Assembly: GCA_035502515.1 (NCBI GenBank)
Contig: DATJUH010000278.1
Coordinates: 1 to 5,082, forward strand
Direction: 5' to 3'
Source: Fen-671 sp035502515
GTDB taxonomy: Bacteria > Actinomycetota > Acidimicrobiia > Acidimicrobiales > Palsa-688
DNA: 5,082 bases
The position numbers and the translations under genes were made by a program. Under the pieces are notes generated by a model. It did not search any database and was not told the DNA's origin. It was given only the letters and a program-made list of their open reading frames with translations. This document shows positions 1 to 4,368 of the stretch, one piece after another (position 1 is the stretch's first letter; every line of letters begins with the position of its first letter).

Positions 1-148
1 TCATACTGCTCGACCACCCGGTCGTCCCTGACCGATGTCTCTGGCAATCAAACGCTCCGTGTTCGCCCGAGTGTCTGCCTGAGATTGAGGGGACCCCATT
101 AAGTGGTCCACTTGACCACTATCTGGAGGTCAGGTCAGGGCCTATTGA
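1..148. other. Non-coding stretch upstream of dehydrogenase relic
   Basis: I see no convincing coding frame here. The stretch ends in an in-frame TGA (146-148) directly before the first recognisable dehydrogenase codons, so the join between unrelated upstream DNA and the truncated gene lies near 148. A purine-rich GGAGGT (125-130) resembles a Shine-Dalgarno sequence. No start codon in the dehydrogenase frame follows it at usable spacing. The AGGTC motif is repeated at 127-136. The only structured element is the dyad described separately. Confidence 0.5.
101..120. promoter_or_regulatory. Dyad-symmetric operator-like site
   Basis: AGTGGTC (102-108) and GACCACT (114-120) are perfect 7-base inverted repeats around a 5-base spacer. 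Nested inside is AAGTGG-T-CCACTT (101-113), a second perfect dyad. A TGGTC/GACCA core is the kind of site bound by GntR/FadR-type dimeric repressors (known of the family). The match to that family here is inference. It sits about 30 bases before the dehydrogenase relic and may be the old control region of that gene or of a deleted neighbour. It is too short and lacks a T-run to be a convincing terminator. Confidence 0.4.
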
Positions 149-884
149 GCCGTCGGCCGGAACGTGACCGAGTTCAAGCCGGGCGACGAGGTCTACGGCA
201 CCTGTGACGGCTCATTCGCCGAGTATGCCCGGGCTGAAGTGGGACTGCTCGCCCTCAAGCCGGCAAGCCTCTCCTTCGAGAAGGCGGCGGCGATCCCCGT
301 CTCCGGGGTCACCGCGTTGCAGGGTGTGTGACCGCGCCCAGGTGCGGCCCGGAGAGAAGGTGCTGATCATCGGCGCCTCGGGCGGTGTGGGGACGTTCGC
401 GGTCCAGATCGCCAAGGCCCTCGATGCCGAGGTCAGCGCCGTGTGCAGCACGGCGAAGATGGACCTGGTCCGAGCCCTCGGTGCCGATCACATCATCGAC
501 TACGCACGCGACGACTTCGCGGACGGCAAGCAGCCCTACGACGCCATCCTTGACATCGGGGGTAACAGCCGGCTGTCACGCCTCCGTCGAGCTCTTACGC
601 CAGTTGGACGGCTCGTTATCGTCGGAGGCGAGACCGACGGGCGGTGGCTGGGCGGCTTCGACCGCCAGCTCCGTGCGATGATGCTGTCCCCGCTGGTGAG
701 CCACACGCTGGGCATCCTCGGTGCGAAAGAGAACGCAGCCGACTTGTCTGTTCTCCGAGAGCTCATCGAATCAGGGAAGGTCACACCGGCCATCGACCGG
801 ACGTTCCCGCTCAGCGAGGCTCCCGAGGCCATCCGGTACTTCCAGGAGGGTCATGCTCGAGGCGAAGTCGTCATCGCCGTGTGA
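149..884 (+). pseudogene. Zinc-type alcohol dehydrogenase/quinone oxidoreductase relic (MDR superfamily), truncated and frameshifted
   Basis: The relic belongs to the medium-chain dehydrogenase/reductase family, NAD(P)H-dependent enzymes that act on quinones, enones or alcohols in the cytoplasm. The first fragment (149-328) reads AVGRNVTEFKPGDEVYG and then KPASLSFEKAAAIPVSGVTALQ, the end of the GroES-like substrate domain. It stops at TGA 329-331. The second fragment, from about 330 in the next frame, carries the Rossmann nucleotide-binding motif GASGGVG (372-392), the GADHIIDY strand, and the usual C-terminal ending GHARGEVVIAV before TGA 882-884. Family members have LQ-x-L-R-D at the break. 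Only seven bases (323-329) lie where nine are expected, so a two-base deletion is the simplest lesion. About 75 N-terminal residues are absent: a stop (146-148) lies directly upstream and I see no homologous codons before it. An ATG at 204 opens the second frame, but codons 204-329 are out of frame relative to the homologous protein. I am confident of the family; the substrate is unknown. Confidence 0.85.
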
Positions 885-918
885 GCAGTAGGCGGCTCCA
901 CGCCAGAATGTCGCCTGA

Positions 919-1374
919 GTGGGGTACCGCCCCGTCGGACGGTCTCGGCACCATCGACGCCGTGCGCAGGACTACGCCGTGGCTTGGACCGCTGAGCGGG
1001 GCCGCTGCCATCGCTTCGTGTATGGGACTGAGGACGGCCATTCCACCCACTGCCCCGAGCCCACTGTCACCTCGGGTTGGCGCCGGGACGGCCAGGGCCG
1101 CTGGTACGTCGTCGATGCCACCACGGGCCACCGCTCCCAGCTCCTGCCGTCCTCGCCCGAGCTAGTTCAGCCTCTCGCCGCTTTCCGCGTTCTTTCAACT
1201 ACAACTGGGCTGGCTGGCTTCTTTGTCCGCTTCTGCCCCCACTTACTTCTTTCTTCTCTCCTCTCCCCTCACCGCCGTCCGCTCTCTCTAGCCAAAAGCC
1301 CAGGTCCGGGTCCTAAAGTATGGCCCGAGTCTGGTGCTGGAGGGGGCACGATCGGGGTCTTGGGTCCGCGGTGA
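919..1374 (+). CDS. Short hypothetical protein, Cys/His-containing, probably decayed
   Basis: Only codons 964-1161 look protein-coding: they have high third-position GC and a believable composition, including GRCHRFVYGTEDGHSTHCPEP (split: GRCHRFVYGT then EDGHSTHCPEP) and GWRRDGQGRWYVVDATTGHRSQL. Two Cys (1006-1008, 1051-1053) and several His suggest a small metal-binding or disulfide fold. I recall similar short actinobacterial hypotheticals with a Cys near the C-terminal His, where this copy has Thr, but cannot name the family. The GTG at 919 is only the first available start; GTG 979 is an alternative, and neither has a clear ribosome-binding site. After about 1161 the frame enters a pyrimidine-rich tract and loses coding character, so the true C-terminus is probably missing. 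No function is proposed. Confidence 0.3.
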   Translation: MGYRPVGRSRHHRRRAQDYAVAWTAERGRCHRFVYGTEDGHSTHCPEPTVTSGWRRDGQGRWYVVDATTGHRSQLLPSSPELVQPLAAFRVLSTTTGLAGFFVRFCPHLLLSSLLSPHRRPLSLAKSPGPGPKVWPESGAGGGTIGVLGPR

Positions 1375-1600
1375 GGGGCGTCGAGAGCGTGGGCGGTATT
1401 CTCCCGAGGCTGGGGAAAAGGTGATAGCCGTCCTCGGTAAGCCCAATCCATCTCGCTCACCTTCCACGGTGACGGGGCCAGACAAAACCGACACCGGTCC
1501 GTCCCCCACGGTGCTCTGCAGCCCAATGCGCAGTGCCTGAAAAGCGCGAGACGATCCCTCGAGCTCCACTTGCAGCGTCTGTGTCGGAACTCGCCAGCCC
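1162..1600. other. Intergenic stretch with long pyrimidine tract
   Basis: No convincing gene. From 1218 to 1292 the plus strand is strikingly pyrimidine-rich, with an uninterrupted run of 25 pyrimidines at 1246-1270. On the minus strand an open frame runs from a GTG at 1569 down to 1288 with moderately GC-rich third positions and begins MELEGSSRAFQALRIGL. It has no ribosome-binding site and resembles nothing I know, so I do not call it. The region separates the dehydrogenase/hypothetical relics from the toxin-antitoxin promoter. Confidence 0.45.
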
Positions 1601-1612
1601 TACACTGAAAGC
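1601..1612 (+). promoter_or_regulatory. -10 element of leaderless toxin-antitoxin promoter
   Basis: TACACT (1601-1606) matches the actinobacterial TANNNT -10 hexamer. It ends six bases before the ATG at 1613, which places transcription start on or next to the A of the start codon. There is no Shine-Dalgarno sequence in the gap, consistent with a leaderless mRNA. No good -35 is present: TTGCAG (1570-1575) is 25 bases upstream, too far, and GTCTGT (1577-1582) is a weak alternative at 18 bases. Toxin-antitoxin complexes commonly repress their own promoter (family knowledge). I see no clear operator here. Confidence 0.6.
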
Positions 1613-1837
1613 ATGACCGCGCACTCCGACGTCGTCGCAGCGGCGCTCACCTTGCCGCGAGCCGAGCGCGCCGAGTTGGCTCACAAACTCCTTGTGAGCC
1701 TTGATGAACCCTTCGATGGTCCGGAAGTTGTCGAGACGGAGTGGAACGCTGAGGTTCTTCGCCGTCTGCGCAACATCGAGTCCGGTGACACCGTTGGCAT
1801 CCCTCTGGACGAGGTCCGCAAACAGTTCGAGCGGTGA
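1613..1837 (+). CDS. Type II antitoxin, addiction module component (Unstab_antitox-like)
   Basis: This 74-residue protein has the hallmarks of the putative addiction module component family (Unstab_antitox; TIGR02574-type). An N-terminal helix reads ALTLPRAERAELAHKLLVSLDEP (split: ALTLPRAERAEL, AHKLLVSLDEP). It is followed by EVVETEWNAEVLRRLRNIESG and a C-terminal DEVRKQFER. Length matches the family. In known systems the flexible C-terminal half wraps the ParE-like toxin and neutralises it, and the antitoxin is labile to proteases. ATG 1613 is the first start and lies directly after a leaderless -10 box. The stop codon overlaps the toxin GTG by four bases (GTGA), so the two are translationally coupled, antitoxin first, as expected. 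Neither gene shows any disruption. The family call is firm; the specific system and its physiological trigger are not known. Confidence 0.9.
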   Translation: MTAHSDVVAAALTLPRAERAELAHKLLVSLDEPFDGPEVVETEWNAEVLRRLRNIESGDTVGIPLDEVRKQFER

Positions 1838-2151
1838 CGCTCCAGGTCCGTTTCGTCCCAGCGGCCCTCGACGAACTGCATGCTGCAGACGACTGGTATG
1901 AGCAACAGGCCCCCGGCGTCGGAGCAGAGTTCGTGGCCGAAGTGTGGCAGGTCATCGAACGCACCACTGAATGGCCGGCCCTGGCGCCCCGCGTAGCCGT
2001 TCCCGGTACGTCGAGCGAGGTTCGCCGTGCCGCCTTGCGGCGGTTCCCATACGGGCTGGTCTACGTCGTTCTCGATGACGTGCTCTGGATCGTGGCTGTG
2101 GCGCACAGTCGCCGGCGCCCCGGTTACTGGCACCAGCGGATGAACGGGTGA
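1834..2151 (+). CDS. RelE/ParE-family toxin
   Basis: This 105-residue protein is of the RelE/ParE toxin superfamily. The N-terminal strand VRFVPAALDEL leads into the long helix ADDWYEQQAPGVGAEFVAEV. The core strands read RRAALRRFPYGLVYVVLDDV and end in LWIVAVAHSRRRPGYWHQR. The RRFPY...YVV...VLWIVAVAHSRR pattern is diagnostic of the fold. Members either inhibit gyrase (ParE) or cleave mRNA on the ribosome (RelE). The sequence alone does not decide between these, although the Unstab_antitox partner is most often paired with ParE-annotated toxins. The GTG start overlaps the antitoxin TGA by four bases, so translation is by coupling and no separate ribosome-binding site is needed. Length is normal and the reading frame is intact. 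A further GTGA overlap at its own 3' end (GTG 2148) opens only a 42-codon frame with no recognisable content. Confidence 0.9.
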   Translation: MTLQVRFVPAALDELHAADDWYEQQAPGVGAEFVAEVWQVIERTTEWPALAPRVAVPGTSSEVRRAALRRFPYGLVYVVLDDVLWIVAVAHSRRRPGYWHQRMNG

Positions 2152-2165
2152 CCGCAGACAAACAG

Positions 2166-2186
2166 CGTGGGGACTTCGTGGGGACT
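2166..2186 (+). repeat. Tandem 10-mer CGTGGGGACT, two copies
   Basis: CGTGGGGACT occurs at 2166-2175 and again at 2177-2186, an 11-base period, roughly one helical turn. Two sites on the same face of the helix suggest cooperative protein binding. Similar GGGGAC repeats are commonly seen beside integrase genes and attachment sites, so an arm-type role is possible. This is inference. Confidence 0.5.
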
Positions 2187-2200
2187 ACGACCTGGCAACC

Positions 2201-2237
2201 CGTGGCACGAGGTGGCAGCCACCGGCACGAAGCGGCA
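2201..2237. repeat. GGCACG repeats around a 13-base palindrome
   Basis: GGTGGC-A-GCCACC (2211-2223) is a perfect 13-base palindrome. It is flanked by GGCACGA on the left (2204-2210), GGCACGA on the right (2224-2230) and GGCACG (2233-2238). No T-run follows, so this is not an obvious intrinsic terminator. A protein-binding array is more likely, perhaps part of the attachment region. Function is not known. Confidence 0.4.
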
Positions 2238-2391
2238 CGTAAAATACAGTTACATCCTTGTGACCAGGGAGGCTGACCACCTTGCCAAGGTGCTCGTTGC
2301 CCGGCCACCGAAGGGCGTTGCCTGACGTGAGGAGCATGGTGAGCAGCGCGGTGGGGGACCACAAGTTGCTCCCGCGCTTGCAGGTGCCTTT

Positions 2392-2413
2392 AACGTAGCC
2401 AGGAACGTAGCCA
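2392..2413 (+). repeat. Arm-type repeat pair, AACGTAGCCA x2
   Basis: AACGTAGCCA is present at 2392-2401 and 2404-2413, spaced 12 bases apart. The same ACGTAGCCA core recurs beyond the tRNA-derived core at 2695-2703, as a variant at 2710-2718, and inverted at 2729-2737. Clustered 9-10 base repeats on either side of a core site are typical of the arm-type sites bound by the N-terminal domain of tyrosine integrases (known of the family). The assignment here is inference. Confidence 0.5.
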
Positions 2414-2475
2414 ACAACCTCCATTGCTGACCCGCTGCATACGGGCAAGGACTCAGGCGGGGATTAGAGGCATAA

Positions 2476-2485
2476 CAACTAGTTG
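2476..2485. repeat. Perfect 10-base palindrome CAACTAGTTG
   Basis: CAACTAGTTG is its own reverse complement and lies six bases before the terminator-like hairpin. It could be a small operator or host-factor site in the attachment region. The sequence gives no direct evidence of role. Confidence 0.3.
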
Positions 2486-2490
2486 GACGA

Positions 2491-2517
2491 GAAACCCCTT
2501 GCCTTACAAGGGTTTTC
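2491..2517. terminator. Bidirectional terminator-like hairpin
   Basis: GAAACCCCTTG (2491-2501) pairs with CAAGGGTTTTC (2507-2517) around a CCTTA loop. The stem is eleven base pairs with a single C-T mismatch. The A-run on the 5' side and the T-run on the 3' side are built into the stem, so it could end transcripts from either direction. It stands between the toxin-antitoxin operon and the tRNA-derived site, an expected place for insulation beside an integrated element. The following ATGATT (2518) opens a frame that is only chance. Confidence 0.6.
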
Positions 2518-2585
2518 ATGATTGAACAAATGACGACGCCTGCCTACAGAGCCGAACGCAAAAACACGACCTGGACGGTCAAGAA

Positions 2586-2637
2586 TCTGCATGGCATGCA
2601 AGAGGTTAGTGGGTTCGATTCCCATCGCCTCCACCGA
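2586..2637 (+). other. Attachment-site core: 3' half of tRNA-Ala(GGC)
   Basis: The sequence matches a tRNA-Ala(GGC) gene from the anticodon arm to the 3' end. The anticodon loop ATGGCAT (2591-2597) has T33, anticodon GGC and A37. The anticodon stem TCTGC/GCAAG carries a C-A mismatch. The T-arm GTGGG-TTCGATT-CCCAT (2609-2625) pairs over five positions. The acceptor 3' strand CGCCTCC is followed by discriminator A, with T at position 70, as needed for the alanine G3-U70 identity pair. No acceptor 5' strand or D-arm exists upstream, so this is not a functional tRNA. Tyrosine integrases typically use exactly this half of a tRNA gene as their crossover segment, and an int start codon lies 135 bases downstream. 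The terminal CCGA instead of CCA may be the element's own version of the end. Confidence 0.8.
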
Positions 2638-2647
2638 CCGAAAGGCC

Positions 2648-2673
2648 CTGGTCAGAAGGTATTTCTGGTCAGA
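2648..2673 (+). repeat. Direct repeat CTGGTCAGA x2
   Basis: CTGGTCAGA occurs at 2648-2656 and 2665-2673, a 17-base period, immediately after the tRNA-derived core. It may be another binding site for the integrase or an excisionase, or part of a decayed terminator. Not recognised. Confidence 0.4.
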
Positions 2674-2693
2674 GCTTCTTTATGTATCCACCC

Positions 2694-2737
2694 GACGTAG
2701 CCAGTTTGAGCGTAGCCTTTGGGGTGGTTGGCTACGT
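2694..2737. repeat. Arm-type repeats upstream of int (ACGTAGCCA, one variant, one inverted)
   Basis: ACGTAGCCA at 2695-2703, the variant GCGTAGCCT at 2710-2718, and an inverted copy TGGCTACGT at 2729-2737. The 2695 and inverted 2729 copies form a dyad just upstream of the int ribosome-binding site. They may therefore be both arm-type sites for recombination and an operator through which the integrase or an Xis protein controls int transcription. The relation to the pair at 2392-2413 is seen directly; the role is inferred. Confidence 0.5.
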
Positions 2738-2758
2738 CCCGCTCAGCGGGCCGGGACC

Positions 2759-2765
2759 GGGAGGT
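2759..2765 (+). promoter_or_regulatory. Shine-Dalgarno sequence of integrase relic
   Basis: GGGAGGT ends seven bases before ATG 2773, an ideal ribosome-binding site. It fixes the start of the integrase frame even though the frame is broken 29 codons later. Confidence 0.7.
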
Positions 2766-2772
2766 CTCGCAG

Positions 2773-2998
2773 ATGGCGCCCAGGGCGACAGTGCGGTGGA
2801 ACGAGGGGAAGCAGCGCTGGTTGGCGTGGGTGCGCTTCCCGGACGGCTCAGGGCGTAAAGGTGGAGCGGGTCGACAAGTCTGACGCCGAGGCCGACCTCA
2901 ACGAGCTCTTGGCCCTACGAGTTGCCGGCGGAGACCCGCGGCCTCGTCGGGAGCGGCTGGTGTCGTTCGACGAGGTGCTCGACGAGTGGCTCGAGGCC
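2773..2998 (+). pseudogene. int: Tyrosine recombinase (phage-type integrase) N-terminus, frameshifted and truncated
   Basis: From ATG 2773 the protein reads MAPRATVRWNEGKQRWLAWV then RFPDGSGRK. This is the beta-stranded arm-type DNA-binding domain found at the N-terminus of actinobacterial tyrosine integrases. An extra G near 2860 shifts the frame. In the next frame it continues VERVDKSDAEADLNELLALR and ends in FDEVLDEWLEAN, the start of the SAM-like core-binding domain. About 75 residues remain of a usual ~370-450, and the catalytic domain with its R-H-R-Y residues is absent. The gene points away from the tRNA-derived core and follows it closely, the common int-next-to-att layout. At about 2996 it passes without a stop into unrelated protein sequence. 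The recognition of an integrase N-terminus is from family pattern and is fairly secure. Confidence 0.75.
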
Positions 2999-3267
2999 AA
3001 CGGCGTCCCGAACTACCCCGACCCGGGCAGCGGCGGCACGACGAATTTCAACGACACCGGCATCGACCCGAACAGCCCCTTCTTCCAGCGGGCGCACAAC
3101 CTGCGTGGGAAGAAGGTCCACGCGCCGTCGTGGTGGATCAGTGGCGCGGGGCCGCCGGGCAACATCTCGGTCCAAAGCGGCCCGATGTGCGGGGCCTCGG
3201 CGTGCCCCCGCCCAGCAGCGGAGCCGCGCCACGTGGCGCGACGTCAGTGCTGGCCACCGTCGGCTGA
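2996..3267 (+). pseudogene. Envelope/lipoprotein-like hypothetical ('GVPNYPDP' family), C-terminal relic
   Basis: The in-frame continuation reads ANGVPNYPDPGSGG, then GIDPNSPFFQRAH, then APSWWISGAGPPGNISV. This resembles small secreted actinobacterial proteins or lipoproteins with a repeated R-x-x-GVPN-[FY]-PDP ... DPNSP-x-[FY]-Q motif, whose function is unknown. The N-terminal half with signal peptide and first repeat is missing. The position where relatives carry Cys after the FQ-A-H helix is Arg (CGT, one transition from TGT). After about 3190 a frame change gives a better tail, GLGVPPPSSGAAPRG, ending at TGA 3265-3267. That stop overlaps the first codon of the next relic, the mark of a former operon. 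The family memory is moderate, so function is left open. Confidence 0.5.
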
Positions 3268-3440
3268 AGTCCACGCCGGACGGCACACGCTCCCGGCGAT
3301 CTCGGGCGGCCGTGTGCTTCGTGGTTGTTGCTCTCGGCCTGCTGGCATGTGGCCCGTCCGAATGCGGCTCAAAGCAACGCGTCCCCGGCTAGGTCCCCGG
3401 CGACGACCGTCGACCCGGCGACGGTCGCGGGCGGTGTTAT
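3264..3440 (+). pseudogene. Efflux periplasmic adaptor-like N-terminus, decayed
   Basis: Frame one (3264-3392) reads KSTPDGTRSRRSRAAVCFVV then VALGLLACG: a basic N-region followed by a hydrophobic segment, as in the membrane anchor of HlyD/MacA-type adaptor proteins, with LLAC resembling a lipobox. It hits TAG 3390-3392. In another frame the next stretch reads SNASPARSPATTVDPATVAGG, the Ser/Pro/Thr-rich linker such proteins carry after their anchor. Two partial frames in the expected order indicate one frameshifted gene cut off near 3440, where IS debris begins. The first codon is CTG, overlapping the upstream TGA; an ancestral GTGA overlap with a G-to-C change would explain it. Relatives of the upstream protein often sit before such adaptor/ABC export genes (recollection, not checked). 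Confidence 0.4.
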
Positions 3441-3493
3441 GCCGCAAGTTTTCGCGCGAAGTGACCGGACCCGGGCGAGCCCGCCCCGTCGAT

Positions 3494-3625
3494 ATGGACG
3501 GATTCTGTTTGCACGGGGAGCCTTTGTCAGCTAACCATAACTCGTATTACCTGGTGATCCTGGATGCTTTTCATCGACTGGCACACGGGCAGTCCATGCG
3601 GCTGAAAGGAGCCACCGTTGCTTAG
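3494..3625 (+). pseudogene. Possible IS3-type transposase core relic
   Basis: The frame from ATG 3494 to TAG 3623-3625 includes YYLVILDAFHRLAHGQSM, which resembles the integrase-core strand of IS3-family OrfB proteins (pattern Y-L-x-V-V-L-D-A-F-S-R-R-x-x-G-W-S-M, with the second catalytic Asp in LDAF). About eight of eighteen positions agree. No WVxDIT strand is recognisable upstream and nothing follows the stop. This is at best a small relic; chance similarity cannot be excluded. Confidence 0.3.
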
Positions 3626-3704
3626 CCCCAAACCCCCCAACAGAGGCCCGCTCACTAGGCCACCTGCTTGACCGTTACGAACTTCGTCGAGGCGAGGACG
3701 CGCC

Positions 3705-3884
3705 AGTTGGCTGAACCAAGTATGGGCTGTTCTTTTCCATCTTGGAGCGACGGCTGTTGCGCCGGGGCGAGTTCGGCTCTGTCGACGAGCTGACCCAGCG
3801 ATCGTCGCTTTCATCAAGGACTACAACCGCAGGGCTGCCCCGTTCCGCTGGACCTACGAGGGTCGGCCTCTCAAGGCGGCGTAA
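3705..3884 (+). pseudogene. IS630-family transposase C-terminus, twice frameshifted
   Basis: Three frame segments in order rebuild the C-terminal end of an IS630-type DDE transposase: SWLNQV (3705-3722), then SILERRLLRRGEFGSVDELTQR (3736-3800; split SILERRLLRRGEF, GSVDELTQR), then IVAFIKDYNRRAAPFRWTYEG followed by RPLKAA and TAA 3882-3884. SWLNQVE-x-x-F-S-I-L and the Y-N-x-R-A-x-P-F-x-W-T-Y ending are hallmarks of the family, and the Glu of the DDE triad belongs to the LNxVE motif. Here that Glu is lost at a one-base insertion around 3723-3735, and a one-base deletion follows at 3799-3800. The catalytic domain upstream is missing. The element is inactive. Confidence 0.8.
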
Positions 3885-4198
3885 GTCACGAGGATTAACG
3901 CGCGAAGGCACTAGGTCATAAGCGAGGTCCTTGAAAATGCCAAGCAACTCCGCCGCTTCTGGGACCGTGGCGATGTAGGGATCGCATCGGCGGCGACGCT
4001 CGGAGGCCGCGCCGGCGCTCCAAGGGCACCTATGGCTCGCCCCGGTGAACGGCTAGCTCGAGCGGCGGGCTCCGACGCTACGACGAGCCGGTTACAGTCG
4101 AAGAGCTCTTGGCAACTGACAGACTCAACTCAACAAACTTGTCCCTGAAACTGGGGCAACTCCACAACGCTGTCTGGCCTGCGGGCAGCGTGCATATC

Positions 4199-4210
4199 AG
4201 GATTTGAACC
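4199..4210. repeat. 12-mer AGGATTTGAACC, copy 1
   Basis: AGGATTTGAACC here and at 4369-4380 are identical. On the minus strand it reads GGTTCAAATCC, the consensus of a tRNA T-loop. The flanks do not pair into a five-base T-stem (ATCGG/CC-T-GAT needs a bulge), and no acceptor or anticodon arm fits. GAACCGATG overlapping its end recurs at 4272-4280. It may be debris of tRNA genes or attachment sites. Confidence 0.4.
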
Positions 4211-4368
4211 GATGTTGGGGGTCATTGCCCTCAGAGGTCGCGCACTCGCTTATCCCGACGGACCACGCGGAGAACCGATGCCGAACCGGTGACCTCCTCA
4301 CAGATACATCACGAACATTTCCCATGGCTCACAGTGGCCGCTCCCGCGCCGAGAGAGTACCCTTTCCG

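Noticed and set aside
204..329. N-terminus of the dehydrogenase taken from ATG 204
   Set aside because: The homologous residues here are in a different frame (149-328); the Arg/Ser-rich peptide from 204 is an out-of-frame reading.
1288..1569. Minus-strand 93-residue frame
   Set aside because: It has fair codon bias but no ribosome-binding site, no recognised motif, and a C-terminal half of low-complexity Arg/Pro/Ser.
1991..1999. GCGTAGCCG as another arm-type repeat
   Set aside because: It lies inside the toxin coding sequence, differs at both ends from the motif, and is isolated from the cluster.
2148..2276. 42-codon frame coupled to the toxin by GTGA
   Set aside because: It reads through the repeat array, has no recognisable motif and no homologous partner in known toxin-antitoxin operons.
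2591..3625. 344-residue open frame read as one protein
   Set aside because: Its start lies in the tRNA-derived core and its first ~90 codons are non-coding. It merely strings together an integrase piece, an envelope-protein piece and IS-like sequence that share a frame.
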